Program-made: the position numbers and the translations under genes
DNA from: Hyparrhenia diplandra
Lineage: Eukaryota; Streptophyta; Magnoliopsida; Poales; Poaceae
NCBI GenBank assembly: GCA_015847255.1
Contig: JADLZK010009268.1
Location: 173,121-237,120, forward strand
Reading direction: 5' to 3'
DNA: 64,000 bases
Notes under the pieces: generated by a model
Told to the model about the DNA's origin: nothing
What the model saw: the letters and a program-made list of their open reading frames with translations, nothing else
Database searches by the model: none
Shown here: positions 1 to 11,006 of the stretch, piece by piece
Layout: every line of letters begins with the position of its first letter
How positions within the stretch are numbered: the first letter of the stretch is position 1

Positions 1-589
1 TTGATCCATCCGTTTTTTTGCTTCACCGCCAAAGGAGTATGAAGCTTTTGTTGTGAACTATAATGCTCAACCAGAAAAAGTGGGACTTGGAGAAGTGCAC
101 AACCATGTGCGTGTAAGAGGAGGGAAGGCTGAAAGCCTTAAATGGTGGAAACAACAACCATGTGAAGGATAATGATAATAAGAAAAAGAATAATAATCCT
201 TCCTCCTCCTCCAAGGCAAAAAACAAGGCTCTCATGCAGTCTCAAAGACCGGTCTAAGTACCACCCTAGGTACCGGCCAAAGACAAAGCCACAACAACAA
301 CAAAAAGAAGGGGCGAATGACATGGTGTGTCATCACTGTGGCTTTTAAAGGGCATATCGGGAACAATTGTCCTGATTTTCTAAAGATGCCGATGGCACGT
401 AAAGGTGAGAATGTAATTACATTTATAAATGAAACCCTCAGTATGTCCGTTATTCCAAAACTACTTGGTGGATTGACTCGTACAACCTGCATTTTATGTT
501 GCTAATTGTTTACTGAGGGATTCCATTCAACGAGAACCACGACAAGAAGCGAAAGATGGGTTAAGGTCGCAAATGGAGTTTGAGCGGAT

Positions 590-952
590 GTGGAGGCCAT
601 TGGTGACCTACCTATGGAGCTTGCTACAGGCTTCACACTGCTACTTCGAGACGTTCTTTATGTTCCTTCATTAAATAGAAACTTGATAAGTGTATCTCGT
701 TTAGATAATGATGGATATGGTTGCCATTTTGGTAATGGTAAATGTGAGATAACATTTAATAATGCAATCGTTGGTCTTGCCTTCCGACAAGACGAGCTTT
801 ATTTGTTATCTATGAGTAATGATGTGAATGTTGTTTGCGATGTTAATAATATTGCACGCAATAATGTGAATGTGACCTTATCTGCGAATGTAGACAAGAA
901 AAGAAAGAGAACTCCTAATGAATCATCAAAATTATGGCACTATCGCGTCTAG
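590..952 (+). pseudogene. copia gag-pre-integrase segment
   Basis: This open stretch encodes the segment between protease and integrase of a Ty1/copia polyprotein. The recognisable block is DVLYVPSLNRNLISVSRL, followed by cysteine- and histidine-bearing residues (GYGCHFGNGKC) and ending in KLWHYR, the start of the usual HYRLGH motif. The nested solo LTR interrupts the frame exactly there. It is a fragment of the larger element and not a host gene. Confidence 0.85.
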
Positions 953-957
953 GCCAT

Positions 958-2316
958 TGTTGGTATTTGATAAGCCTACTGAATTATTTATAATTTGTAT
1001 AATCGCAGCAAACAAACGGATACCGGTGAGCACTTCACCCGGGAGAGGGTTTTAATATCGAATCCACAGGGAGGATGGTGTGAGGATAACTGAGGCATAT
1101 AACTAATCCCTGAGCAGCAATCAAGGAACTGGAGAGGATAAAGAGGTAAGGAGATTCCTATGGTTGTCTAGTTTATATCTTTATAAGCTATGTTGATATT
1201 GTCTTAAGGGGACGTACTCAAAGCAAAGCAGGGACGAAACGTGCAATCCTCCAGTAACATGGTCCTACTTGGCCTATCATTCGGGGGGTGGACTCCAAAG
1301 GACTCAACAGGACTGTCACTCCCGCGATCTACCACACGTCCCGGAATGTAGGGTGCATTCACAAGCAACCTCGGTCTAAGCACCACGCCTAAACCTAAGC
1401 TAACTCCTCTAATCTATAGGGTCCTACAGATTAAAATACTCAAACAAGAGTTGTGAACAATAAGAGCAATAAGAACATTTACTTACTTAAATAAGAAGTT
1501 GATCCACCATAGAAGTCTCAGGATCAAGTGCCATGAGGCCTTTGATCCTGGAGGTACAAGCATAGAGGAGTCACCGACAGGTCCGGTGCTTCCTCTTCTT
1601 CTCCTCCACCCACACTTTAGCTCTCAAGACTAGATCTAGTCACTCTCTTGGGGTACTACAGATCTAATCTCTCAACTTGATGCTTTTGCTCTTCAACTCA
1701 CTCTAGGGCTTCTAGTTCTACATTGTCTTCTAATCTAGATTGGAACTAGAGAGGAGAGGTTGCCCTCACATTGGGACACCTCTATGACCAACAGGTCAAG
1801 AGATAATGAATAGAATGAATTAGAGTTTAACCCTGGGGTCAGGGGGTCTTCTTATATAGGCCTTGGCGATAAACGATGACCATTAGATCAAACCGACCTT
1901 GGCAATGGTGTAGATACAACCTCAAAGTCGGTTACAAACCGACCTAGAAAGATGAAGCTAATTGGCTGAAATACCCTGGCGGCCGCCCTAAATTGCCCTG
2001 GCGGCCGCCAGGGCCTTGTGGCACAATTGTGTCACCTTTCTTCTGGTGTCTTTTGGTGTCTTCTAGAGTGTTTTAGTCCACATTTTGGGTTGAGTTGCTT
2101 CACGGTCAAGTCTTGTCATCGTATGGGATGTAAACTCTTCCGATTCTCACCGTTCTTACCGCTTTTATCTGTTTTTAGTCCCTCAGTAAAAGTCATAAAT
2201 CACCAAAGTTCGTGGAATTATGTTAGTTAGACCCCTAGACTTATGTTGATATTCATTTTAAGCCCTTATTCATGTTTAGTTGACTAGTAATATTATGCTA
2301 TACTTGGTGTCAATGT
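958..2316 (-). mobile_element. Nested solo LTR (family 1) inside copia integrase
   Basis: The insertion starts TGTTGGTATTT and separates two halves of a copia coding sequence that rejoin at the HYR/GRIE junction. Flanks are GCCAT (953-957) and ACCAT (2317-2321), a 5-bp target duplication with one mismatch. No gag or pol is visible in its 1359 bp, so it behaves as a solo LTR. It shares a terminal TGTTGGTATTT, a central ATCGAwTCCAC box and a TATATA box with the element at 6900-8222. About 930 bp of its far end matches the window end (63072-64000) in reverse complement. The TATATAAG box reads better on the minus strand (near 1850), so minus is the likely sense strand. The outer 3' base pairs are uncertain. 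Confidence 0.75.
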
Positions 2317-2319
2317 ACC

Positions 2320-3092
2320 ATATTTCGAGGGGAGAATAGAGATATTAGTAAAGAATGATATTCTTCCACCATTAGAGTTCTTCGAATTAGAATAATGCAT
2401 AGAGTGCATTAAAGGAAAGTATGTAAAGAGCGTTAAGAAAAATGCCAAACGAAGTGCGAGGAATTCTACGATAATTCATACGGATATTTGTGGTCCTTTT
2501 CCGTGTGAAGTGTGAATGGTTATGATTCATTTATAACGTTCAATCGACGATTACTCACGTTATCGCTATATTTATCCAATTAAAGAACGTTCGAAGCGTT
2601 AGATAAATTCAAAATATTTAAGGTTGAAGTTGAAAATCAGCATAATTTGAAAATAAAGATAGTCGATCCGAGCGTGGAGGTGAATACTATGGTTGGCATA
2701 CCCCTTATGGCCAAGTTCCTAGACCTTTTGCAAGGTACTTACAGGAAAATGGAATAGTTGCCTAGTATTCTATGCCGGGCGATCCTCGTGAGAATGGAGT
2801 AGCCGAAAGACGTAACCGTACCCTTATGGATATGGTACATAGCATGATTAGCTATTCCACACGACCGTTAAGTCGGTGGATGGAGGCTTTAAAAACCGTC
2901 ATTCATATTCTCAACAGAGTGCCTAGTAAATCGGTGCCCAAAACACCGTATGAGTTGTGGACAGGAAGACTACCCTCACTCAACCATTTAAGTGTGTGGG
3001 GGAGCCTTGCTGAGGCTAAGTTATTTAATCCAAACATTGGAAAACTAGATCCCATGACGGTGAGTTGTCACTTCATTGGATATCTAGAATAG
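2320..3092 (+). pseudogene. copia integrase core fragment
   Basis: This resumes the copia polyprotein after the nested LTR. The stretch 2772-3090 reads as the part of the integrase around the catalytic glutamate (GVAERRNRTLMDMVHSM) and continues with TPYELWTGRLPSLNHL, a block typical of copia integrases. Upstream, 2400-2770 is frameshifted. It is inactive and belongs to the element at 1-5247. Confidence 0.85.
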
Positions 3093-3484
3093 TCAAAAGG
3101 TTTTCATTTCTACCGTCCCGACCAGACATACAAATTTTGTAGAAACAAGACACGCTATTTTTCCGGAGGAATCAATGGTCGGGGGCAGCATGGTAGCTCG
3201 AGATATTGATCTTGAGGAGAAGCGGGTGTGTGCACCTACTCGATGACTCAAGAGCCATTTTTTTCTCACTACATTTGTTGATGCACCAATAGTATAAGAT
3301 CGTGGCACCAAAGATTTGCTAGTACTCCTGTGGCACCAGATCATGTGGAAGAGGAACCTGTTTTTCAGGATCATATAGAAAATGATGCCACACTTGAGGG
3401 GGAGCTAGAACAGCCTCAAGCTAAAAATATACCAAATATTAAGGCCCCCTAGAAGGTATCAAAGAGTCGAAATCTGCGATTTCG

Positions 3485-4260
3485 ATGACTATGAAGTATA
3501 TACCATTTGAAGAAGCCATGAGAAGCGATCATTTTTCCGAGTGGTTTGAGGCCATGAAAGAAGAAATGAAATCAATGAGTTCCAATGAAGTTTGGGACTT
3601 AGAAACAATTTCTAAAGGGGCCAAAATAGTAGGCTGCAAATGGGTCTACAAGACGAAATGTGACTCCCAAGGGAATATAGAAAGATACAAAGCGCGGCTT
3701 GTGGCAAAAGGTTTTACATAGAGAGAAGGAATTGATTACAATGAGACATTTTCTCCAGTCTCTAGTAAAGATTCCTTTAGGATCATTATGGCCTTAGTGG
3801 CACATTTTGATTTAGAGTTACATCAGATGGATGTAACGACAACTTTCCTCAATGGGGATTTGGAGGAAAATGTGTACATGGCACAACCGAAAGGTTTTGT
3901 TGTGAAAGGGAAGGAGAATATGAGATGCCGTCTAAAGAAATCCATTTATGGATTAAAGCAAGCCTCTAGACACTGGAATTTAAAGTTTGATCAAACGATC
4001 AAAAAGTTTGGATTTAAAGAGAATGTAGAGGACAATTGTGTATATACAAAGTTGAAAAATGAGAAATACATTTTCCCGAGTCTCAGTATGTCGATGACAT
4101 TCTACTTGCAAGTAGTGATATGAGTCTCTTGCAAGAGACAAAGAGATTCTTGTCCTCAAAGTTTGATATGAAAGATCTCGGTGAAGCCTCTTATGTTCTG
4201 GGCATAGAAATTCACCGAGATAGACGCTAAGGGGTATTGGGATTGTCTCAAAAAGCATGC
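3485..4260 (+). pseudogene. copia reverse transcriptase (RVT_2) fragment
   Basis: RVT_2-type reverse transcriptase in two main pieces. The first (3485-3720) has EAMKEEMKSMSSNEVWDL and GCKWVYKTK, then ARLVAKGFT and a TAG stop. The second (3788-4123) has the LHQMDVTTTFLNGDLEENVY block and KSIYGLKQASRHW. The YVDD active-site region near 4090 is present only after a frame change (tatgtcgatgac). Order and spacing agree with copia RT. Stops and frameshifts preclude function. Confidence 0.88.
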
Positions 4261-4495
4261 ATAGAGAAAGTCTTAAAGAAGTTCAGTATGCATAAATGTG
4301 GTGCTTCGCCTGCTCCTATAGTCAAGGGTGACAGATATGGGGAACATCAGTGCCCCGAGAACCAATTTGAACGTGATCACATGAAGAATGTTCCATACGC
4401 TTCGGCTGTTGGATGCTTACAGTATGCACAAGTGTGCACTCGCCCTGACTTGGCTTTTGTGACTGGGTTGCTTGGCAGATTTTGAGTGATCCAGA

Positions 4496-5031
4496 GTGGA
4501 ATACTGGAAATTGGTAAAGAAAGTCTTGCGGTATTTGCAAGGTACGAAAGGCCTCATGTTAACATATAGAAGATATGATTCCCTAAAGATATTGGGATAC
4601 TCAGATTCAGACTGTGCGAGAGATGATAGAAAATCCACGTCTGGATATATTTTCACTCTCGCAGGTGGAGCTATTTCATGGAAAAGCTCAAAACAAACCG
4701 TCACTACATCGCCCACAATGTATGCCGAGTTTGTTGCTTGTTATGAGGCAACGGGCAAATGAACTCGCTAAAGAAGTTCATGCCCTGGCCTCGAAAAGTG
4801 GTTGACGACATCCATGGACCACTAAAATTGTACTGCGACAATGAGCCAGCAGTAACATATGCTCACAACAATAAGTCAAGTGGTGCTGCCAAACACATTG
4901 ACGTAAAGTATTATGTTGTGAAAGACAAAGTCCGGGATAATGTAATAAGTCTTGAACATACAAGCACCGTAAAGATGTTAGCGGATCCGCTTATAAAAGG
5001 TTTACCACCCAATGTGTTCGAGAACATGTAG
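4496..5031 (+). pseudogene. copia RNase H / polyprotein C-terminus
   Basis: Two adjacent open stretches encode the end of the polyprotein. The first has LRYLQGTKGLML, then GYSDSDCARDDRKSTSGYIF, the RNase H block with its catalytic acidic residues. The second has LYCDNEPAVTYAHNN and KHIDVKYYVVKDKV, ending in MLADPLIKGLP about 215 bp before the 3' LTR. A TGA/frameshift near 4760 separates them. Confidence 0.88.
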
Positions 5032-5247
5032 CCGGCATGGGTTTAAGGGAAAACCTATAATTCCTGGACTATAAACGGCCCAAAGGTTATCTATTATCAG
5101 AATAGATATGTACATTGTAGCAAAACTAAATCTATCGGTGATTGACCATGACGATGAAGCTCGTTCTATGTGCCGATCTATGATGAAATAGGTAAATACT
5201 TGTAAAAGTGAAAGTTAAAGTTATGGATTGGGAGATCAAGGGGAGAT

Positions 5248-5744
5248 TGTTAGGTTGATCTCCACGGAGGCCCAGTCCAACGCGGGCCCATCCTTGGTTC
5301 TCGTGCCCCGATCGGGGGTGCCTAGCCCAAGATGGCTGGTGGGCCCCTGTCACCAGCGCCACATTAAATAGGTGGGGAGCCGGCAGACTCAAGATACGAG
5401 GTTCTCCTGAGCCATCACTTCCCCACCGACAAACCCTAACACCGATCTAAAGAGGGGGCGCTGAGTGACGGGAAGACCACCGCCGCCACTACATCGCCGG
5501 ACTCGGCCAGCGACGCCACTACATCGACCTCTCCTTCCAAATGACCGCCGGATCGAGCTCCTTTGCCCCTTCTGCTCCTCCAAACAGATCCGGTATGACG
5601 CTCACGCACTCTCCCTTCTCCCTCTGTTGCGGTGCTCTCCCCCCGCTCTCTCTCTAGTAGTGCGTCTTGTTAGGACATTGATATACCCGATTCAATCACT
5701 ATAGTACTCACTGGACACCTCCCAAACCGATCCGTAGGTCAACA
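5248..5744 (+). repeat. 3' LTR of the copia element
   Basis: A polypurine stretch (AAGGGGAGA, 5238-5246) directly precedes TGTTAGGTTGATC, the expected LTR start after a copia polyprotein. A TATA-like TTAAATAGG lies at about 5364. The right edge is inferred. Sequence homologous to the 5' flank of the second F-box copy (GAGATAGTTCT) begins at about 5746, and the preceding bases are TCAACA, which would close an LTR of about 497 bp. The 5' LTR is outside the window, so the end cannot be confirmed by comparison. Confidence 0.55.
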
Positions 5745-5799
5745 GGAGATAGTTCTCGTCGGACACGGAGTCCAAACTTGGGCCGATCCGCGTGTACCA

Positions 5800-5810
5800 T
5801 ATATATATAC
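5800..5810 (+). promoter_or_regulatory. TATA box of F-box copy A
   Basis: An ATATATATAC tract lies about 90 bp before the ATG at 5901. The block from AGATAGTTCT through this TATA is conserved at 11572-11640 upstream of the second F-box copy, in the same position, so it is probably the ancestral core promoter of both. Confidence 0.5.
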
Positions 5811-5900
5811 AAATGTTTTTTCGATCGATGCGATCGACGGGATACTTCAAGGCCAAGTCTTTTATCCATCTTCAATTCGATGACTTCACCTTCGTTGTCC

Positions 5901-6205
5901 ATGGATGTATTGTGCGACAAGCTGATGGTGGAGGAGATCCTCCCACGCATGCTTCCCAAGTTCCTCCTCTTCGCCGCCACGTGCTACCGTAGCAATGCCC
6001 TCGCGCACCACCCCGACTTCGCTGCCCGGTATTGGCGGTGCATGGGCGTCTTCTTCCAGCTCCTGCAGAAGCCTGTGGAGTTTGCTCCGCGCTTCCTGAC
6101 CAGCCCGCCAACCCCGTGGGCTCTCACCGTGGACGAAAATAATGTGCCCGGCGCCGCGACGCGCACCTGACGTTCCTGCCCGAGACTGGTGCAGAGAAGT
6201 CCTAC
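5901..6205 (+). pseudogene. Truncated F-box gene copy A
   Basis: The ATG at 5901 opens a protein beginning MDVLCDKLMVEEILPRMLPK and reading through AHHPDFAARYW, a divergent F-box fold. The F-box normally binds SKP1 in SCF ubiquitin ligases, with the rest of the protein selecting substrate. The copy is homologous codon for codon to 11681 onward. It frameshifts near 6150 (the frame with LTFLPETGAEKSYL continues) and loses all homology by about 6205, so the C-terminal half is missing. The next bases (caatagaat, gagaaattaaggg) resemble 16400-16440 behind copy B, suggesting an internal deletion after duplication. A functional SCF adaptor is unlikely. Confidence 0.7.
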
Positions 6206-6286
6206 CTGGTATTATAGCAATAGAATCTGTACGGTCCACCGAGAGAGCCGAGAAATTAAGGGTATGTTTTGATTACAACTGGATTA

Positions 6287-6560
6287 GAGCATGTCAAAGA
6301 GACTAGCCAAAAAGGCTAGCCAAATTTATTGTTTTAGCTACTCTCTAAAATAGAATTGATAACAAAACAGTAGAGTACTCTGAGACTATGTAAAAGATGG
6401 CTAGTGAGGTAGGCTCTCCAAGAATAGAGAGCGGAAGTGGAGGGATGGAGAGTTAGCCATTTTTGAGAGTCCTATAGAGAGGCTGTTGGAGGATGAATCT
6501 TCTTAATAATAGCTAAATTTAGCTTTACAAAACAATTTGGCTAGTCTCTTGGACATGCTC
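6287..6560. mobile_element. Tourist-like MITE (PIF/Harbinger type)
   Basis: Termini are inverted repeats: GAGCATGTCAAAGAGACTAGCC at the left and its complement with one change (GGCTAGTCTCTTGGACATGCTC) at the right. Both sides carry TTA (6284-6286, 6561-6563), the 3-bp target duplication expected of PIF/Harbinger. The 274-bp element has no coding capacity. Confidence 0.85.
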
Positions 6561-6563
6561 TTA

Positions 6564-6894
6564 CGAGTATATTTTTATGAATCTTGTGGTCTTTGTGTAC
6601 CACAAAACTAATTTTCGATAGAAAAATTGGCCATGCTTGATTTTTAACATCTTTGGAAATTACATGATTTTTAGAAGGCTCCTACGTGCTTCATTTTGGA
6701 CAATGTCGTTCGGAAGAACAAATTTGAGAATTCTTTGGTGGGTATACTTTCAATGTATCATGCGCACCATAGAAAGCTTTTTCATGGAAAAACATATTTT
6801 TATTTTGTATAAATGTAATATCGTTTTCATGATGCGTAATTTTACCAAAAGTCATTTTTCAAATTAAGATTTGTTTTTGAAATTCTGTTATGAA
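6564..6894. other. AT-rich spacer, nothing recognised
   Basis: AT-rich sequence between the MITE and the solo LTR. Short open stretches occur on both strands but none resembles a known protein, and there is no repeat structure that I can see. Confidence 0.4.
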
Positions 6895-6899
6895 CATAC

Positions 6900-8222
6900 T
6901 GTTGGTATTTTTTTAGCGTAGGCAGATGAATCCGCAAGCGCACGTAAGTACCGTTGTAGCTTTCACCCGAAGTATTCAGGGTATCGATTTCCACGGGAAC
7001 GAGAAGTGAACTAGGAAGAATTAAGGTCGCCCAAGACAAGGTAGGAATAATATTTTTGGTTGGAAGAAAGGGGTTCTCTAGGGTTTTTCTAAAATTACTA
7101 AATTACTAATGTTTAGGCTTACTAAATTCCACTTGCTTAGGGAGCAGCTGTTCCTTTCCGATTCTCGAAAAGATTGGGAAGCGGTAATCGGGAGAAGGCA
7201 GCTAAAAGCTCTACGAAAACACCAACCCGTACGTGGTGGACTACAAAGACCTGGTCGGAGCTGTCACCTCCGGGGCTACCACAACTATTCCGTAGTGTTG
7301 GGCGTAATCTCAAGTAAACTCTAGCCTAGACACCACGCCTACGCTTAGCGGATACTGAGAAACTAGTTTCGCGCTAAAACTAGAACCTTCGGTCGAACGG
7401 AGATCCAGCAAGTAAAATAAAATAATACTGAATTTAGTAAAATAATAATATTAGAATTGCCACAAGATAACCTGGACGTTACTCGAATTGAGTCGGCTCC
7501 GTAGAGGTACAAAAGTTGAGGCAGAACCGACAAACCCGGCTCTTCCTCTTCTCTTCTCCTCTCACTCTCTTCCTCTTTTCTAATTTGTACAACTAGGTGG
7601 AGAACAACTAGAGGGACACTACTACAAAAATATATGTGTGGAAGATGAAGCTCAAGTGTAGAATGTGTGTTACATGAGAGGGAGAAGGCCTCCTTATATA
7701 GGAGAAAGGAGGGGGGTAATTGCTAAACTTGACATGCAACCGCCTCCAAGGTCGATGGTTGTCCTGGCTTCGTGGAAAATTGTCCTCCAACCGACCTGTG
7801 TCTTCCGAGGGAATTTTGGCGCGAAACCAAAGTTCTCCACATGCAATGCCTCCAAGCCATGCAACCGCCTATTCGAGTATGTTTTAGCGCCAAGTTTAAT
7901 TCCCCGCATGCAATCGCCGCATGAGTCCCGGGAGAGTTCACCGCCCAAATTTGGGCGCCCATGGTGAAACTTTGGGCGCCGGCCATGCATGTCCCGCCTT
8001 GCCTCCAATTTTGGCAGGTGGTCTTGTGGGCATTTCTACGCGCTTCTCTTCCATATAATGTCAATTAATGTGTATTTTCGAGACATTTCGCAAAATAACT
8101 TAGAACCAGCAAAACTTGTGGAACTCGTCGGATAAATAATATTTGGTTATGATTTGACATGAAATATTATCTTTTTAGTTCACTTTGGCATTCATAAGAC
8201 ATGCATTAAAAGAGCATCAACA
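6900..8222 (-). mobile_element. Solo LTR (family 1) with perfect target duplication
   Basis: The element begins TGTTGGTATTT and ends CATCAACA, so the termini are TGTTG/CAACA inverted repeats. Both flanks are CATAC (6895-6899 and 8223-8227), a perfect 5-bp target duplication. Its 1323 bp contain no gag or pol, so this is what remains after LTR-LTR recombination. The internal blocks GTATCGATTTCCAC and CTTATATAGG are shared with the nested copy at 958-2316. The TATA reads best on the minus strand, which I take as sense. Confidence 0.88.
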
Positions 8223-8227
8223 CATAC

Positions 8228-8956
8228 CACACCATATTATGTTTCAAAAGTTAGTATATATCATACAAATAAACAAAAAAATAATATGAAATCATAGTAA
8301 AACTAGATAGGGGTACAATTTATGAATGTTACATAGTTCATTGTGTAGGGTATCAAATTTAGGGTAAATTGGTGGAGGTAGTTCAAATATATTTTTTTTC
8401 ACGGAATAAATTTGTCTTCGTTGTTGGGCTATGAGACTTTAACTTTAGCCCTTCTAGCCATACTTGTTGAACCGGCCTTGCCGCCGGTAATGTGTCCAAC
8501 AAAACAACCCACCTTGTTCAAGGCCATACACCTCAATCCTTATGGATCGGATCCACCGAGTGCACCATTACCTAGCGGCGCTCTGGCCACCATTGCGGCG
8601 GCGATTCCCTTTACGTCCACAGAGCATCGGCGGCTAGGTGGGCATCATTGCAATATCCGCTATCTACATTCCGACCAACCCTCTGCTCAGGTGGGCCTTT
8701 TCTATGTCGTCTATGTTCCCAACCACCATCGGGCTACGAGGGAAAGGGAATTTTGTAAGGTTGATGAAAACGAAGGCCATATCCGGTCAAGACTATTGCC
8801 GCTAGGTCATCCAAACGAGAAATTCTCTTTGTGCACTCCACGTGAAGATAACAAAGACCGTTAGATATATGAGTAGTAATCTTGCCTTGTGGCGAGAGCA
8901 CGGAATAGCCATGTGGAGCGGATAAACTATGGTCGTCCGTATTGAAGTCATTTATT
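8228..8956. other. Unassigned stretch with one long open frame
   Basis: AT-rich for about 200 bp, then moderately GC-rich. An open frame of 150 codons (8412-8864, plus) lacks an ATG at its start and resembles no family I know, so I do not call it a gene. It could be a fragment of an old element. Confidence 0.25.
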
Positions 8957-9293
8957 GGCCCTGTTTGGATACTCTAACTTAGTTAGAGTTAGTTTCTAAC
9001 TTCAACTCTATCCCTAAACTAACTCTAGCTCTAGAGATGTTTGAATAGAAGGGTTAGATTTACATTAAATGTACTTGGCCAATCATTTGGTATGGGTGGA
9101 GGGAGAAAGAAAATGCACTTTTTAGTGGACCCAACCTGAACTAACTCTAATTAGCACCTCTTGGGTGAGCTAGTTTTTTTAGGGTGGGTTAAATGCAACT
9201 AACCACAATCTAACCCTCCCTGTTTGGATCCTTTAGAGCAGTTGAGCTCCAACTAGCTCAAACTAACTCTAACCCATGGATCCAAACATGGCC
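8957..9293. mobile_element. MITE with GGCCCTGTTTGGAT termini
   Basis: The left end GGCCCTGTTTGGAT is matched by ATCCAAACATGGCC at the right, one mismatch in 14. Flanks are ATT on both sides (8954-8956, 9294-9296). The interior has repeated TAACTCTA-type words near both ends. Size (337 bp) and termini fit a Tourist-like, PIF/Harbinger-derived MITE. An internal CCTGTTTGGATCC at about 9228 suggests a second, partial terminus. Confidence 0.75.
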
Positions 9294-9672
9294 ATTATCT
9301 TACTATAATACACATGCATGAGACCTTTCCTAGCTCAACGTGCCCGGCCCGTAGGAGGGAGCCAGGCTCCTCCGTCCGTTCGTCATCAAACCAATCAGGC
9401 CCAAAATCGCTGCACGGGAACGGTAACGGGAATGCTCGCAACCCCGTTGCGAGAAACGTGCTGTTCAAGTTGGTTGCTGAGCAGCTGCAGGTGGGGCCGC
9501 GCTTCGATCGAAGACCAGCGTCCAGACAGACAGAGCTGGCCAGCAAAAGCAACTGCAACTGCTCTCCCTTCCCCAACCTAATTCCAATTCCAATTTCGAA
9601 GAGAGGGGAAAACAATCACCACCCTTCCACCAAAAGCGATCCGGTTCTGCCGCGGACACCTCAGCGGCGACC

Positions 9673-11006
9673 ATGGTGGGCTCCGCGCCGAGGCAGGCTC
9701 GGGTCTTCCGTGGCATGGTCCGCGTCTTCCCGGGCGTCTCCTCGTCCGGAAGGCGACTTCCCCGTCGTCTTCGCATCAGGATCCCGCGGCGTTCACGGTG
9801 GGATTCCATGGCGTTTTCCACGGAGGCGCTCTTCTCCAGCAGTGACCGCTCATCTGCACCGTGCTGTGCGCGTGCAAAGCAGCGGCGCGCGCCGCATGGC
9901 CGACCGCGAGCTGGCCGGTACTTCCCGCACATGAGCGCGAGGTGTTCGACATGGTGCATGCGGTTCGGCGCAAGAAGAATGGCCGCCGCGTTGACGAAGA
10001 TGCGCCCGGAGAAGAAGGCGTGGTACGTGAGGAGTCGATCGCTGAAGCCTATGCTCGAAGCCTCGACCCCGTCCTGGGTCTCAAGGGCATACAGATCGCC
10101 CTGCAGGCCGGGTTGGGCGTTCTGAGAGGCAGCAGGTCACCGTCGACACCGCTACTGCCCGGACGTCTCCGTCGCGCCAGCGTGCCCGCCTGTGCGTCCA
10201 GGCGCCGCAACTGCGCGCCGTGCTGCCCGCTCCTCCAGTTGTTTCCACGGCCGATCTCCACAGCAGAGCGCGCGAGATGTTCGGTAACGACGGCGTGGAT
10301 CGCCTCGCCGAGATACTCGGCAGCCTGGACGACGCTGAGAACCCTCACCAGGTCAGCGTGCCCGATCCCGTCGCCGGTGCGGTGGCCTTGGTGCGTGCTC
10401 TCCTCGGCCGGCGCGATGGCGGCGTCGCAACCCACCCCACTGTCCTCAGCGACGCCACTGCGTTCCTGCACTGGATGCTGCGGATGCCGGTGGCACAGGA
10501 AGCGCCGAGCCCCGTTTCTGCTACAACGGTGACCCGGGTATCAAGATGTGGTGCGTGCAAGACGCTTCACACCAAATGCACTGACAGCTGCACGTTCGCG
10601 CCGTATTTCCCGGCCGCCAAGATGGATCAGTTCGTATTGGTGCGGCAGGTGTTTGGCCTGAGCTACATCCGCGACATGCTTCAGGGCCGGAACAGCATTG
10701 TGCCACAGGAAAGGATGGAGGAGTGCGTCGCGTCTCTAGTGCAGGTTGCTAAGGAGCTCGTCAATGCTCACATCAGTGGATGTCTCCCCTCCATAATTCC
10801 AGTTGATGCAGAAGCTCCAGGAAGGACACGGTCAGATCACTCTCGCTGATGATGTGCCGATGACGAACCAGGGAGGAGTGGTAGACAGCACCACGCCGAC
10901 TGCACTGACCAGTGCTGAAGATCTTGGCGTCGGCAAAGAAGAAGAAGCATCGTCAACTTCTACTTCGGATGATGGTGTCCCTCGCAAGAAGGCTAGGTTA
11001 GATTAG
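9673..11006 (+). pseudogene. LOB-domain (LBD) gene with tandem LOB modules, frameshifted
   Basis: LBD proteins are plant-specific nuclear transcription factors. Their LOB domain has a C-x2-C-x6-C-x3-C finger, a GAS block and a leucine-zipper-like helix. The clearest module is 10540-10790: CGACKTLHTKCTDSC matches the finger, followed by FAPYFP, VFGLSYIRDML and a coiled-coil segment to AHISG. An N-terminal module lies at about 9865-10110 but is spread over two frames (CARAKQRR, AGRYFPH in one; EREVFDMVHAV, AEAYARSLDPVLGLKGIQ in the other). A middle stretch, 10170-10400, may be a third, decayed module (NCAPCCPLLQLFP, then MFGNDGVDRLAEIL). After a frame change near 10805 the tail ends PRKKARLD, a possible nuclear signal, and a TAG. 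At least three frame changes are needed, so it is a pseudogene, or introns or errors are present. The start is uncertain; ATG at 9673 is the first plausible one. Confidence 0.7.
10540..10850 (+). CDS. C-terminal LOB domain of the LBD locus
   Basis: This is the best preserved part of the locus. All four finger cysteines are present (C-x2-C-x6-C-x3-C in CGACKTLHTKCTDSC), followed by APYFP, and the GAS block appears as VFGLSYIRDML in place of the usual VFGASNV. The helix after it keeps regularly spaced hydrophobics (MEECVASLVQVAKELV). The frame is open back to 10220. It stops at 10849 after a frameshift relative to the PRKKARLD tail. The finger would bind DNA and the helix dimerise, as known for the family. 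Confidence 0.72.

Larger units (their letters stand above)
1..5247 (+). mobile_element. Decayed Ty1/copia retrotransposon, internal region (5' end outside window)
   Basis: The order of domains defines a copia element on the plus strand. A CCHC gag knuckle lies near 320-380, with residues CVITVAFKGHIGNNC in a shifted frame. A protease-type WWIDS stretch is near 470. The pre-integrase segment (LRDVLYVPSLNRNLISVSRL) is at 590-950, and the integrase core at about 2320-3090. The RVT_2 reverse transcriptase is at 3485-4260, and RNase H with the ADPLIKGL end at 4496-5030. Stops and frameshifts break it into at least eight pieces, so it is non-autonomous. The reading is interrupted at codon LWHYR by a nested solo LTR (958-2316) and resumes at 2317 with GRIE. 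Known copia order is PR-IN-RT-RH, which is what is seen. The clade cannot be fixed by eye. Confidence 0.92.

Noticed and set aside
1204..1386. Open frame inside the nested solo LTR
   Set aside because: Not conserved in the sister LTRs and short. A chance frame in LTR sequence.
8412..8864. A 150-codon open frame between the solo LTR and the MITE
   Set aside because: No ATG at its start, no known family, no supporting promoter or splice signals. Kept only as an unassigned stretch.
9314..9934. A long open frame upstream of and overlapping the LBD locus
   Set aside because: Low-complexity Arg/Pro/Ser content in GC-rich DNA. It overlaps the LOB module in another frame and is a shadow.
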